DNA of 64,000 nucleotides from assembly GCA_021613375.1 (NCBI GenBank), contig CM038725.1:9765589-9829588 (forward strand), in the 5' to 3' direction. The notes under the pieces are model-generated. The model did no database searches. It was not told the origin of the DNA and was given only the letters and a program-made list of their open reading frames with translations. Shown here in pieces: positions 1-10,800 of this stretch (position 1 is its first letter; each line of letters begins with the position of its first letter). A program made the position numbers and the translations under genes. Source of the stretch: Megaleporinus macrocephalus. Its lineage: Eukaryota; Chordata; Actinopteri; Characiformes; Anostomidae.

Positions 1-226
1 TAGTGTAGTTGGTATAATGTAGTGGCTGTGGTTGGTATAGTGTAGTGGGTGTAGTTGATAGAGTGTACTGGGTGTAGTTGGTATAGTGTAGTAGGTGTAG
101 TTGGTATAGTGTAGTTGGTATAATGTAGTGGCTGTGGTTGGTATAGTGTAGTGGGTGTAGTTGGTAGAGTGCAGTGGTGGTAGTTGGTATAGTGTAGTGG
201 GTGTAGTTGGTATAGTGTAGTGGGTT
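1..226. repeat. 23-bp minisatellite (array 1, cut by the window start)
   Basis: About ten tandem copies of a 23-bp unit of the form 'gtagttggtatagtgtagtgg' plus two bases, with point variants such as gtagtggctg. The array already runs at base 1, so its left end lies outside the window. It passes without a break into a tRNA-like SINE relic at the shared sequence gtagtgggttacac. The same unit makes the larger array at 5806-7172. Confidence 0.9.
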
Positions 227-345
227 ACACCAATGCCCTCCATGCTGTAGACTGGATATCGATTCCATATTACACTATACCAATTAGAGTCTTTGGGCAA
301 GACTCCTAAGACCACCTTTATCTAAATCTAAACTGTAAATCGGTC
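217..345 (+). mobile_element. tRNA-like SINE relic (family S3)
   Basis: The segment starts gtagtgggttacac, has a degenerate box-B-like stretch (atcgattcc) and then acactataccaa followed by gagtctttgggcaagactcc. It aligns with the better preserved copy at 13818-13980. I infer a tRNA-derived SINE from the box-B-like core and the dispersal; the family name is unknown to me. Confidence 0.5.
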
Positions 346-968
346 TTCCAAATTCTGTAAATGTAACTTGGTGCATTCACAGTGTCCACAATGCCCAAAG
401 ACTTACCAGCGTCCTGTGATGCATGACATTAGACCACCACTGTAAATGCCCCGTTATTCATGAATGCCCCATTCCAGACACCTATTACATGAAATACTTA
501 TGAATGCAGTTTAAAATTGTTTAGGTAAACATTTTTTTAAATCCATTCATGACAGGAACATACATGCAGGGTGCTGTTGAGCAAAATAGTTCCCCAAAGA
601 ATTTATCATTATCAGTATTACATATAAAAAAAACACAAATACCGCTCATTTTGGGAAATAAACAAATAGAACATATATTTGAATTGTTCCTAGTTTCTCC
701 CCCACTCAGAATGACTTTGTTTACATCTAAATAATAGAATTATGCTAACATTTTGAAAAGTTGGTAGATTTCCACTCCAAGTAATCTGATTATTTATCTT
801 ATTATACTGGCATTTCAAACTTTTTTAACCTTTTTAACCATAATGTTTACAACCTAAAGCAAACAAATAGGTCGACCAATGAAATAAGATAACAGCTACA
901 CTCTTTTTTTTATTCCTCTCATTGTTTTTTTTAGCTTTTCGAGTGACAACATCTGCAGTTACAGAAGT
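346..968. other. No recognised feature
   Basis: AT-rich single-copy-looking DNA with several homopolymer T runs. The 61-codon frame at 549-734 has no family resemblance and ordinary composition for noncoding DNA. Confidence 0.5.
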
Positions 969-1221
969 GAGGTTCTGATTTTCTGGACTGTTATCTTGAG
1001 ATGGCATTAACTTAACTGTCTTGTGATCTCAAGATAATGGAAGTTGTTTTCTTGGTATCACAACTGGAGAAAACACGTCAGGATAACGAAAGTTTTTCTG
1101 AGATTGCAGCTCATCTTGAGATCGCAAGACAAGTCAGCTGTGATTTTAAGAAAACAAATTTTGTTATCTCGATATCAAAAAACAATTAAGTCATAACAGT
1201 CCTGAAAATCTGAACTACCTC
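969..1221. mobile_element. MITE with imperfect terminal inverted repeats
   Basis: The left end reads gaggttctgattttctgg followed by actgttat. The reverse complement of the right end reads gaggtagttcagattttcag followed by gactgttat, giving an inverted repeat of about 27 bp with a few mismatches. The interior is dense in short 'tcttgagat / atctcaaga' palindromic motifs, as in some teleost MITEs. At 253 bp it has no coding capacity. I could not define a target-site duplication with confidence. Confidence 0.65.
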
Positions 1222-1754
1222 ATGGCCTCTCTAGATATCTGCATAATAGCAAGCTGTAGTGGACTTCTTGTCCACAAGATGGCGCCATTGAGTTGGATTT
1301 CCTCAAAGTGAAAAGCGTTGCTGGCGAGTAGGCCCTGACAAAACAACAGCCTTGAGCCTCTAATTACATTTTCTCCCAAACTATATATTAAGAATAGATT
1401 TTCTACTGAATTTTATGAAGGGTGCAACTGTTTTAAAGTCAAATGAAGTCTTGATTGCCTGTTGGGTGCATATTTGATCAATTGGTTGTAAATTAATTGA
1501 TCAGTTGGTTGTAAATTAGTTGACAATTAAAATTAGTAAATTAGTTGTACGGTGTGGGTCCAGTACATGGTGTACGTTAACTTTGAACACAGCCTCTTAA
1601 AATATGATATAAAGGTGGAAAAATCTATCAGTCATCTTAACCCAAGAATTATAACATGCATACTACAGCAGGTGGTCTTAGCATCCAGCATAATGCGGCC
1701 TCATTAGTATCGAACCGTGTTTCTTAGTATATGTTCCTGAATGTCAGAAATTTA
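1222..1754. other. No recognised feature
   Basis: Noncoding. It contains a short local duplication of 'gatcaattggttgtaaatta' type at about 1475-1520. No open frame of interest. Confidence 0.45.
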
Positions 1755-4699
1755 CAAAGGTGTCCAAAGTATTCACATTCATTACTCAGGTAGAAGTACA
1801 GATACTTCTGTACAAGTTGAAGTATTTTACTCCAGTAAAAGTGTAAAAGTACTGCTTTCAAAACTACTTATATTATAAAAGTAATAGTAATGTAAGGAAA
1901 AAATGGCATTAAGGACAAAAGCTTAGGCCGCACCACAGGGGTCTATAGTGCATTAGCCCACCTCCCCAGAAACCCCATTCTTCTAAAAGCCATAATGACT
2001 ATAATGTCATATTAAAATGTTAATGTTGATAAATTTGGGATGTGCTAAGCTTCCTGTTTCAGCCGCATATATGCCCATTGAACATGAATGTAGCTTAGTA
2101 CAATGTAAATATACTAAAGAAGCATATCTGTGTACTACTGAACATTAACATGTGTTTCATGGAGCAGAAGATATGATGACTAGTTGTCTATAAGTATTGT
2201 AATAAAGTCAAATTCAAAGACATGTTATCAATAATCTTTACTGGAATGTAAATGTACATGAATGTAAACAAGCTGAAATGAAATAGAAGAAACAAGACTG
2301 TTTAAAATGTAAGGAGTAGAAAGTAGAGATAATGGAGTGTAAATGTAAGGAGTAGAAAGTACTGATAATGGAGTGTAAATGTAAGGAGTAGAAAGTACTG
2401 ATAATGGAGTGTAAATGTAAGGAGTAGAAAGTACCGATAATGGAGTGAAAATGTAAGGAGTAGAAAGTACAGATAATGGAGTGTAAATGTAAGGAGTAGA
2501 AAGTACTGATAATGGAGTGTAAATGTAAGAAGTAGAAAGTACTGAAAATGGAATGTAAATGTAAGGAGTAGAAAGTAGAGATAATGGAGTGTAACTGTAA
2601 GGAGTAGAAAGTACTGATAATGGAGTGTAAATGTAAGGAGTAGAAAGTACTGATAATGGAGTGAAAATGCAAGGAGTAGAAAGTACAGATAATGGAGTGT
2701 AAATGTAAGGAGTAGAAAGTAGAGATAATGGAGTGTAACTGTAAGGAGTAGAAAGTACTGATAATGGAGTGTAAATGTAAGGAGTAGAAAGTACTGATAA
2801 TGGAGTGAAAATGCAAGGAGTAGAAAGTACAGATAATGGAGTGTAAATGTAAGGAGTAAAAAGTACTGATAATGTAGTGTAAATGTAAGGAGTAGAAAGT
2901 ACTGATAATGGAGTGTAAATGTAAGGAGTAGAAAGTACTGATAATGGAGTGAAAATGTAAGGAGTAGAAAGTACAGATAATAGAGTGTAAATGTAAGGAG
3001 TAGAAAGTACTGATAATGGAGTGTAAATGTAAGGAGTATAAGGTACAGATAATGGAGTGTAAATGTAAGGAGTAGAAAGTACAGATAATGGAGTGTGAAT
3101 GTAAGGAGTAGAAAGTACCGATAATGGAGTGTAAATGTAAGGAGTAGAAAGTACCGATAATGGAGTGTAAATGTAAGGAGTAGAAAGTACCGATAATGGA
3201 GTGTAAATGTAAGGAGTAGAAAGTAACGATAATGGAGTGTAAATGTAAGGAGTAGAAAGTACCGATAATGGAGTGTAAATGTAAGGAGTGGAAAGTACAG
3301 ATATTGGAGTGTAAATGTAAGGAGTGGAAAGTACCGATAATGGAGTGTAAATGTAAGGAGTAGAAAGTACAGATAATGGAGTGTAAATGTAAGGAGTAGA
3401 AAGTACTGATAATGTAGTGTAAATGTAAGGAGTCGACAGTACAGATAATGGAGTATAAATGTAAGGAGTAGAAAGTACAGATAATGGAGTGTAAATGTAA
3501 GGAGTAGAATGTACAGATAATGGAGTGTAAATGTAAGGAGTAGAAAGTACATATAATGGAGTGTAAATGTAAGGAGTAGAAAGTACATATAATGGAGTGT
3601 AAATGTAAGGAGTAGAAAGTACTGATAATGGAGTGTAAATGTAAGGAGTAGAAAGTACTGATAATGGAGTGTAAATGTAAGGAGTAGAAAGTACAGATAA
3701 TGGAGTGTAAATGTAAGGAGTAGAAAGTACTGATAATGGAGTGTAAATGTAAGGAATGGAAAGTACAGATAATGGAGTGTAAATGTAAGGAGTAGAAAGT
3801 ACAGATAATGGAGTGTAAATGTAAGGAGTAGAAAGTACTGATAATGGAGTGTAAATGTAAGGAGTAGAAAGTACTGATAATGGAGTGTAAATGTAAGGAA
3901 TGGAAAGTACAGATAATGGAGTGTAAATGTAAGGAGTAGAAAGTACAGATAATGGAGTGTAAATGTAAGGAGTCGACAGTACAGATAATGGAGTGTAAAT
4001 GTAAGGAGTAGAAAGTACTGATAATGGAGTGTAAATGTAAGGAGTAGAAAGTACTGATAATGGAGTGTAAATGTAAGGAATGGAAAGTACAGATAATGGA
4101 GTGTAAATGTAAGGAGTAGAAAGTACAGATAATGGAGTGTAAATGTAAGGAGTCGACAGTACAGATAATGGAGTGTAAATGTAAGGAGTAGAAAGTACTG
4201 ATAATGGAGTGTAAATGTAAGGAGTAGACAGTACTGATAATGGGGTGTAAATGTAAGGAGTACAAAGTACTGATAATGGAGTGTAAATATAAGGAGTAGA
4301 AAGTAATGATAATGGAGTGTAAATGTAAGGAGTAGAAAGTACTGACAATGGAGTGTAAATGTAAGGAGTAGAAAGTACAGATAATGGAGTGTAAATGTAA
4401 GGAGTAGAATGTACAGATAATGGAGTGTAAATGTAAGGAGTAGAAAGTACTGATAATGGAGTGTAAATGTAAGGAGTAGAAAGTACATATAATGGAGTGT
4501 AAATGTAAGGAGTAGAAAGTACTGATAATGGAGTGTAAATGTAAGGAGTATAAGGTTCAGATAATGGAGTGTAAATGTGAGGAGTAGAAGTAAAAAGTCA
4601 GCTGAAAAAATAATAATTACTCCAGTAAAGTATAAAGAACCAAAATTTCTACTTAAGTAAGGTAACAAAGTATTTGTACTTTGTTACTTGACACTTCTG
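1755..4699 (+). mobile_element. Non-autonomous hAT element (copy A) with an expanded internal minisatellite
   Basis: The left end is CAAAGGTGTCC and the inverted right end is CAGAAGTGTCAAG. The flanks gaaattta (1747-1754) and gaaatata (4700-4707) match at 7 of 8 bases, the 8-bp target duplication expected of hAT transposons. The left arm (1755-2310) and right arm (about 4590-4699, rich in aagtaacaaagtattt) match copy B at 37909-38649 closely. No transposase is encoded. Between the arms lies a 36-bp tandem array of about 2.3 kb that is essentially absent from the other two copies, so the element grew by tandem expansion after insertion or in its lineage. Confidence 0.85.
2312..4590. repeat. 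36-bp minisatellite, about 63 units
   Basis: The unit is 36 bp: gtaaatgtaaggagtagaaa followed by gtactgataatggagt. The main variation is at the 'ctgat/cagat/ccgat/catat' position. Variant markers repeat at fixed offsets: gtagag at 2575 and 2719 and gtgaaaatgc at 2661 and 2805 (144 bp, four units), and gtcgacagt near 3973 and 4153 with ggaatggaaag near 3898 and 4078 (180 bp, five units). This shows growth by multi-unit blocks. Because 36 is a multiple of three and the minus strand lacks stops, three long minus-strand frames of 675 to 788 codons run through it. Their 12-residue repeat is a reading artefact of the DNA unit. Confidence 0.95.
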
Positions 4700-4700
4700 G

Positions 4701-5805
4701 AAATATAAAACAAATGATCTTAATTTTGTTACATTTGAAACTTGATTTGGCATGAATTAATTTAGCATGTAGCAAGAAACCTTTATACTTCAAAGACACA
4801 ACTTAGTTAAACTAGTTTACAGCTTCGCCAAATAAGCAGCTCACCATAGCTGTGTTTTTTAATGGGTTTTATATTGTGTTTGCGTTCAATATTAACATGA
4901 CGTAAATGGGGCCACGCTGGGAAGGACATTTCAGTCTCAGCTGGGTTCCCCTGCATAAACGTCTATTAAACAAAACGCAATTAAAGGCCTATAGCGCAAG
5001 TTCCCTTTGCATCCGAATACAATGCAGGCGTTCATGCTTATCCCCCACACGGAGGAAAGGATAGTGGAAACCTCTTGCATTTTGGTGGTCAGGCCATGTG
5101 TTTCCTGTTAGCAGAGACTTTATGGTAAGAAAGCTAATGAGTTGTAGTAATAGTTTCAGATAAAAATGTGGGCCTAGCCTGCTTGCTTTGCATTAGTCCT
5201 CAACCAGACTCAACAATGACTAAGCTTTACTGCAGAATACCACAGTCTTATTTGGGCACTGACATCTGCCATTTGCCTTTAAAGACTAAACTGTTAGAGT
5301 CGAAGGAAGGGTAAAAATGCAACAGTGCATGCTTATAATAACTCTGTGAATGATAAAGAGAGTCATTCTGGACCGGAATTTATATCACTGGCCTGGTAGG
5401 TACAACTTTTTACACAGTGCAGAGAACAAAAATATTGCAAAAAAAAGCCTTGGATATACGATAACAGTGTTCTGGTCCAACTGTGTCATTTCAAGTACTA
5501 ACTTTACTCTCAGGAAAAGATATGTATTTGTACCTTTTCATAATCTAATATTTTAAAACTGAACAATGAAATTACAAGCGTGAAGACAGGATATGATGTA
5601 TAGACTTATACAACTTTAAAAATATTATTGCAATGGAATACAATTGTGTTTCCAAACTAAAACCACCCATATGACAAGAGGGGTAGTTACCCAGTTTGGA
5701 GATTCCAATCTATGGCCAGTGTGTTGGTCTTCAGTTGGTCAACACCAGAACAGTTTCCATGTTAATATTGCATATAAAGTATATTGTGATAATGTGAGAC
5801 GGTGG
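4701..5805. other. Unique-looking noncoding DNA
   Basis: No repeat family or gene recognised. Around 4900-5100 base composition is more balanced and could hold conserved noncoding sequence, which cannot be judged from one genome. The 68-codon frame at 5350-5556 resembles nothing I know. Confidence 0.45.
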
Positions 5806-7172
5806 GTGTAGTTGGTATTGTGTAGTGGGTGCAGTTGGTATTGTGTAGTGGGTGTAGTTGGTATAGTGTAGTGGGTGTAGTTGGTATAGTGTAGTGGGTG
5901 TACTTGGTATAGTGTAGTGGGTGTAGTTGATATTGTGTAGTGTGTGTAGTTGGTATAGTGTAGTGTGTGTAGTTGGTATAGTGTAGTGTGTGTAGTTGGT
6001 ATAGTGTAGTGCCTGTAGTTGGTATAGTGTAGTGCCTGTAGTTGGTATAGTGTAGTGGGTGATAGTTGGCATAGTATAGTGGGTGATAGTTGGCATAGTG
6101 GAGTGGGTGATAGTTGGCATAGTGTAGTGGGTGATAGTTGGTATAGTGTAGTGGCTGTAGTTGGTATAGTGTAGTGGCTGTAGTTAGTATAGTGTAGTGG
6201 TTGTAGTTAGTATAGTGTAGTGGCTGTGGTTGGTATAGTGTAGTGGCTGTAGTTAGTATTGTGTAGTGGGTGATAGTTGGCATAGTGTAGTGGGTGATAG
6301 TTGGTATAGTGTTGTGTCTGTGGTTGGTATAGTGTAGTGGCTGTAGTTGGTATAGTGTAGTGGGTGATAGTTGGCATAGTGTAGTGGGTGATAGTTGGTA
6401 TAGTGTAGTGGCTGTAGTTGGTATAGTGTAGTGGGTGTAGCTGGTATAGTGTAGTGGGTGTGGTTGGTATAGTGTAATGCATGTAGTGGGTATAGTGTAG
6501 TGCATGTAGTTAGTATAGTGAAGTGGCTGTAGTTGGTATAGTGTAGTGGCTGTAGATGGTATAGTGTAGTGGCTGTAGATGGTATAGTGTAGTGGCTGTA
6601 GTTGGTATAGTGTAGAAGCTGTAGATGGTATAGTGTAGTGGCTGTAGTTAGTATAGTGTAATGGCTGTAGTTGGTGTAGTGTAGTGGCTGTAGTTGGTAT
6701 AGTGTAGTGGCTGTAGTTAGTATTGTGTAGTGGATGTAGTTAGTATAGTGTTGTGTCTGTGGTTGGTATAGTGTAGTGGCTGTAGTTGGTATAGTGTAGT
6801 GGGTGATAGTTGGCATAGTGTAGTGGGTGATAGTTGGTATAGTGTAGTGGCTGTAGTTGGTATAGTGTAGTGGGTGTAGCTGGTATAGTGTAGTGGGTGT
6901 GGTTGGTATAGTGTAATGCATGTAGTGGGTATAGTGTAGTGCATGTAGTTAGTATAGTGAAGTGGCTGTAGTTGGTATAGTGTAGTGGCTGTAGATGGTA
7001 TAGTGTAGTGGCTGTAGATGGTATAGTGTAGTGGCTGTAGTTGGTATAGTGTAGAAGCTGTAGATGGTATAGTGTAGTGGCTGTAGTTAGTATAGTGTAA
7101 TGGCTGTAGTTGGTGTAGTGTAGTGGCTGTAGTTGGTATAGTGTAGTGGCTGTAATTGGCATAGTGTAGTGG
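5806..7172. repeat. 23-bp minisatellite (array 2), about 58 units
   Basis: Same unit as at 1-226, with 23- and 24-bp variants (ggtgatagttggcatagt is the 24-bp type). A block of about 410 bp is duplicated within it at an offset of 439 bp: gttgtgtctg at 6311 and 6750, gtaatgcatg at 6474 and 6913. The array ends tagtgtagtgggttacac, the same junction as array 1. Minus-strand frames of 91 to 247 codons across it, rich in HYTIPTT-like motifs, are artefacts. Confidence 0.93.
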
Positions 7173-8357
7173 GTTACACTGGTGCCTTTCATGACGTGTG
7201 TTGGTCTTCAGTGTGTTGCATGTAAAGAATTTGATGAAGAACACCAAAACAGCTTTAGGACACATAATGACTTGTGAGCTATGAAGATGAACAAAACTAC
7301 CCCATGTAGCCAAGTGCTGTGGGCAACCACTTTATATAACAGTAACGCTGCACCAAAATCAGACACTCATTGCCTGCAAACATGCATAAAGGTGCTGCAG
7401 GTTATTTATTATTTTTTGCTGTTTTCTATTAGAAATAACTTTTTAACCATTTATTGCTAAGATGCTTATAAATAGAAGCAACAGGAGTTCATGTGCATGT
7501 AATCTAGCATCCATATGCCTGCATGACGTACATGCATGTGAAGGGAAGTTGGACTGAAGCATAAGGTACATTGTCACAGTCTATAATGGCTACCCTAAGC
7601 GTTCGGTTATGTGGTGTGGCTTCATTATTATATACAATATATATATTTTTAAAGTCACACTCTGCTCAAAATCACATCAACAAGTCTGCCTGACCTGAAT
7701 GAAGACCTGAGCGATGTTCACAAAATATCTCTGGGTGACTATTGACGTGTTTGTTAGCAACGCCAGCCTTGTTGATCCAGAAATAAACTAAAAAAGCAAT
7801 CAATGGACATCTAACATATCTTGGCTACATCTGGAGTAAATTGTGCAAATTCACTGTTCGATTAAAGACAACAAACCCAAAACAGAACTAAAGAAGCTTC
7901 AAGTTCTCAACCGAGAAGCCATCACTGCGTTGGCCTGGTTCCTGCTGGATATCTTGCAGCCTCAGCCAAACAGAGGCTCATGAAAAGAAAATTGTTTGGT
8001 GATTACTTGCAATTTGCGACAGCAGACCACGCCTTCAATTAATGGCATGTGGTTAGAAGAGTAAATGCAAGATCGTCAAGGAGGAAATAACTCTGAGAAC
8101 TTGGACTTGATTTCTGGACAGCTACTGCTTTGCAGTAGGAAACCCAGCCTCGGCTTTCTGCGTAGGAACTGAAAGATGGGTGTAGGAGTCGAGGAGGAAC
8201 AGGGAGGTGCTGGGGCGCTAAGACTTCATCATAGCAGACAGAAAGAGAAGTCCATTGTAAGTTTATGCAAAAGTTTGGGTACATCCTCTACAGAGAACAC
8301 ATTTCTGCACACATTTGAAAACATAATGACTTTTTATGTTGAACTGAAATGAATTAA
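7173..8357. other. No recognised feature; possible SINE remnant at the left edge
   Basis: The first 20 bases continue the SINE-like gtgggttacac junction, then similarity is lost. Bases 7197-7213 (gtgttggtcttcag) repeat a sequence found just before the array at about 5722. The rest is noncoding. The 81-codon minus frame at 8039-8284 has no recognisable domain. Confidence 0.45.
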
Positions 8358-8774
8358 GGTGGCATGGTGGTGTACTGGTTAGCACTGTAGGGAGAGTGGA
8401 GGGGAGGGATCTTTATTCGCATTCCTAGCATCACAACCACCTTAGATTAAGTTAATTTAAGGATAGACTTGTGCACAAACGAGTGCTTCAGTCTAACCTT
8501 ATTGAACCGTGGGACACTGTCATCCAGATGGGAGAAAAGAGAAGAGAGAAAAACATGTCTGTGTGGAGTTTGCATGTTCTCCCCATGCTTGAGTGGGTTT
8601 CCTCCGGGTTCCTCCAAAAACATGCATGTTAGGTTGATGGGTCACTCTAAATTGCCTATAGGTATGAGTGTGTGTTGGCCTGGTGACCTGTCCATGGTGT
8701 ACCCTGTCTTCGCCTAATGATACTGTTATTGGCTCCAGCAACCCAGACTAGCGGGATAAAGCGGGATAAAGAAA
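8358..8774 (+). mobile_element. HE1-like SINE (tRNA-derived), interrupted head
   Basis: It starts ggtggcatggtggtgtac (a tRNA-like box A region). From 8560 it has the typical body tgtgtggagtttgcatgttc, then gtgggtttcctccgggt, then catgcatgttaggttgatgg, and it ends in tandem gcgggataaa. Teleost HE1-type SINEs share this order. About 150 bp of unrelated sequence replaces the box-B part of the head. Reverse-oriented relatives lie at 43505, 49480, 51733 and 52498. Confidence 0.75.
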
Positions 8775-9034
8775 TAAAACATAAAATTTGAGCATGTCGT
8801 ATTTTTCTAATGAAGGAGAATCAACCAAGCCTCTAATTTGACTGGCTGTGTTTTAACCCTTGCATAAAACATTGTGGTCATTTTTAAAGAAACTTCTACA
8901 ATATAGGTGCGAATTCATAAATAACTGTCTGCTGGACAAATTATCAGCCCCCCTCTCTTCTCAGTGAAAAGGGACCACCACAGGACCACCCATGATGAGA
9001 TATGACATAAGTGGTGGACTGTACTGGACACAGC

Positions 9035-9330
9035 AGCTAGCTCCACTTTTTCCATGTGCAAGCCTCCTACGCCTTTACTAGTGATCAGTTTCTGACCACA
9101 GGGCCACTGTTGGCTGGATATTTTTATTAATACTTAGAGCTCTCAACTCCTTATTTCACAGTGATCTTTAATGACATCACTGTGCCTGATAAACTCATAC
9201 CACCGCCACACACACACTACCATTACACTACAGTGACTGTTTCACTACTGTTTTAAGAATGGTTCACCATCCAAATACTATCTGGTCAGCGGGGTTGACT
9301 ACCAGTCCCTTTCCTTTAATGGGGGTAATG
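9035..9330. mobile_element. Decayed foldback-element relic
   Basis: Fragments in order match the foldback elements at 11819 and 50650: gccactgttggctggatatt, then ccacacacacactacca, cactacagtgactg, and ccatccaaatactatctgg. Divergence is high and ends cannot be set. Confidence 0.4.
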
Positions 9331-9396
9331 AATAGCAACAGATCCATGTTCAACAATTATAAATCTATAAAGTGCTTATATGTAGTGGGTGTATTA

Positions 9397-9856
9397 CTTT
9401 AAAGGTCCCATATCATTCATATCTGTGTACCAAACATAATCAGTTTGCAATAAGATTATAGCTCTTAGAATAAAACAGGCTGTTTTTGGTCCTGTGCCTT
9501 TAAGATAGATTGATCTTTAAGATGAATGAGCTCTGTTCTGATTTGCTGTCCTGTATTGAGCCTCATTCAGAAAAAAGCACTTTGAGCTGAAACATATCTC
9601 AGAATTTCAATAAGAGTGGGCGGGGCTAAACTGCTGTAGGTTGAATATGTGGATATATGTAAATCAGTTGCTTCCTGTGACATCACAGTAAGACTGAACT
9701 CAAAATAGCCTGTTTTTGCAGGGTGGTTTCCATATATGGACTGTTTGGACTGGAGAGTAAACGAATGAATGTTAAACAATGTTTACATATTACATCAGAC
9801 TCCTTCATTTAAAAAAAAGCAAGGGAAATTTAATTTTCATTATATTGGCCCTGTAG
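9397..9856. mobile_element. MITE with ctttaaaggtcccatat ends
   Basis: The left end, ttaaaggtcccatatcat, is an imperfect inverted repeat of the right end, whose reverse complement reads tacagggccaatataatg. The interior carries gagtgggcggggctaaactg and ttgcttcctgtgacatcaca, features of a widespread teleost non-autonomous DNA transposon. No coding capacity; the 70-codon minus frame at 9567-9779 lies inside it and is spurious. Confidence 0.6.
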
Positions 9857-10063
9857 GGCTTTTTGAGTTTGTGCTTTCTCTAGCCTTTTGCACAACAGCA
9901 GGGGTGAGTATAACCATTTCATAGTACTAAACACATTTTCCCATTGTGACCATGTCAACACATGTAGTGCTTGGACAATCATGCAATTCATACTCATATC
10001 ACAATAAATATATAACCAAGCAATCCTTACTCATATCACAATGAATCTAAAACTTAGGCAGGA

Positions 10064-10800
10064 GATTTGTTCACTGGGGATCTGTTTAATGGGAATCTGT
10101 TAATTGGGGACCTGTGCATTGGGTGTATGTTTATTGGGAATCTGTTCATTGGGGATCTTGTCATTGTATTTTTTATTGGGTATTTGTTAGCTTGGGATCT
10201 ATTTATTGGGTATCTGTGCATTGGGGTGTGTTCATTGGGAATCTGTTAATTGGGGATCTGTTCACTAGGTATTTCATCATTGGAAATCTGTTAGCTTGGG
10301 ATGTATATTTATTGGGTATCTGTGCATTGGGAATCTGTTTATTGGGGAACTATTTATTAGGGTCTGTTCACTGGGAATCTGTTAATTGGGGATCTGTTCA
10401 CTGGGTATTTTATCATTGGAAATCTGTTAGCTTGGGATCTATTTATTGGGTATCTGTGCATTGGGCATTTGTTTATTGGGAATCTTGGTAATTGGGGATC
10501 CATTTACTGGAGATCTGTTTATTGGGAATCTGTTAATTGGAGAATGATTAATTGGGGATCTTAGAATTGGGAATCCAGTTATTCAATATCTATTTATTGG
10601 GGGTCTGTTAATTGGGGATTTGTTCATTGGGGAACTATTAATTGGGGATCTGTTAGTTGGGAATCCATTCATTGGGCATCTGTTTTATTGGGGATCTGTT
10701 TACTGTTTACTGGGTATTTTATCATTGGAAATCTGTTCATTGGGAATCAATTCATTAGGAATCTATTCATCGGGAATCTGTACACTGGTTGTCCGTTCAA
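10064..10800. repeat. 16-bp minisatellite, about 45 units
   Basis: Imperfect tandem copies of gggatctgttcattg or gggaatctgttaattg, 16 bp each with occasional indels. A longer marker containing ttagcttggga recurs at 10187, 10291 and 10427, so blocks of several units have been duplicated. The plus-strand frames across it (60, 77 and 125 codons, rich in IGDL/IGNL or HW) are artefacts. Confidence 0.85.

Noticed and set aside
2312..4590. CRISPR-like regular direct repeats
   Set aside because: No unique spacers: units are contiguous and the sequence is eukaryotic in all other respects.
2228..4668. Open frames of 706, 675 and 788 codons on the minus strand
   Set aside because: They are three frames of the same 36-bp tandem repeat; all are open because the unit is a multiple of three and lacks stops. 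No independent sign of a gene.
5731..7313. Minus-strand frames up to 247 codons rich in HYTIPTT
   Set aside because: Translations of the 23-bp minisatellite, in several frames at once.
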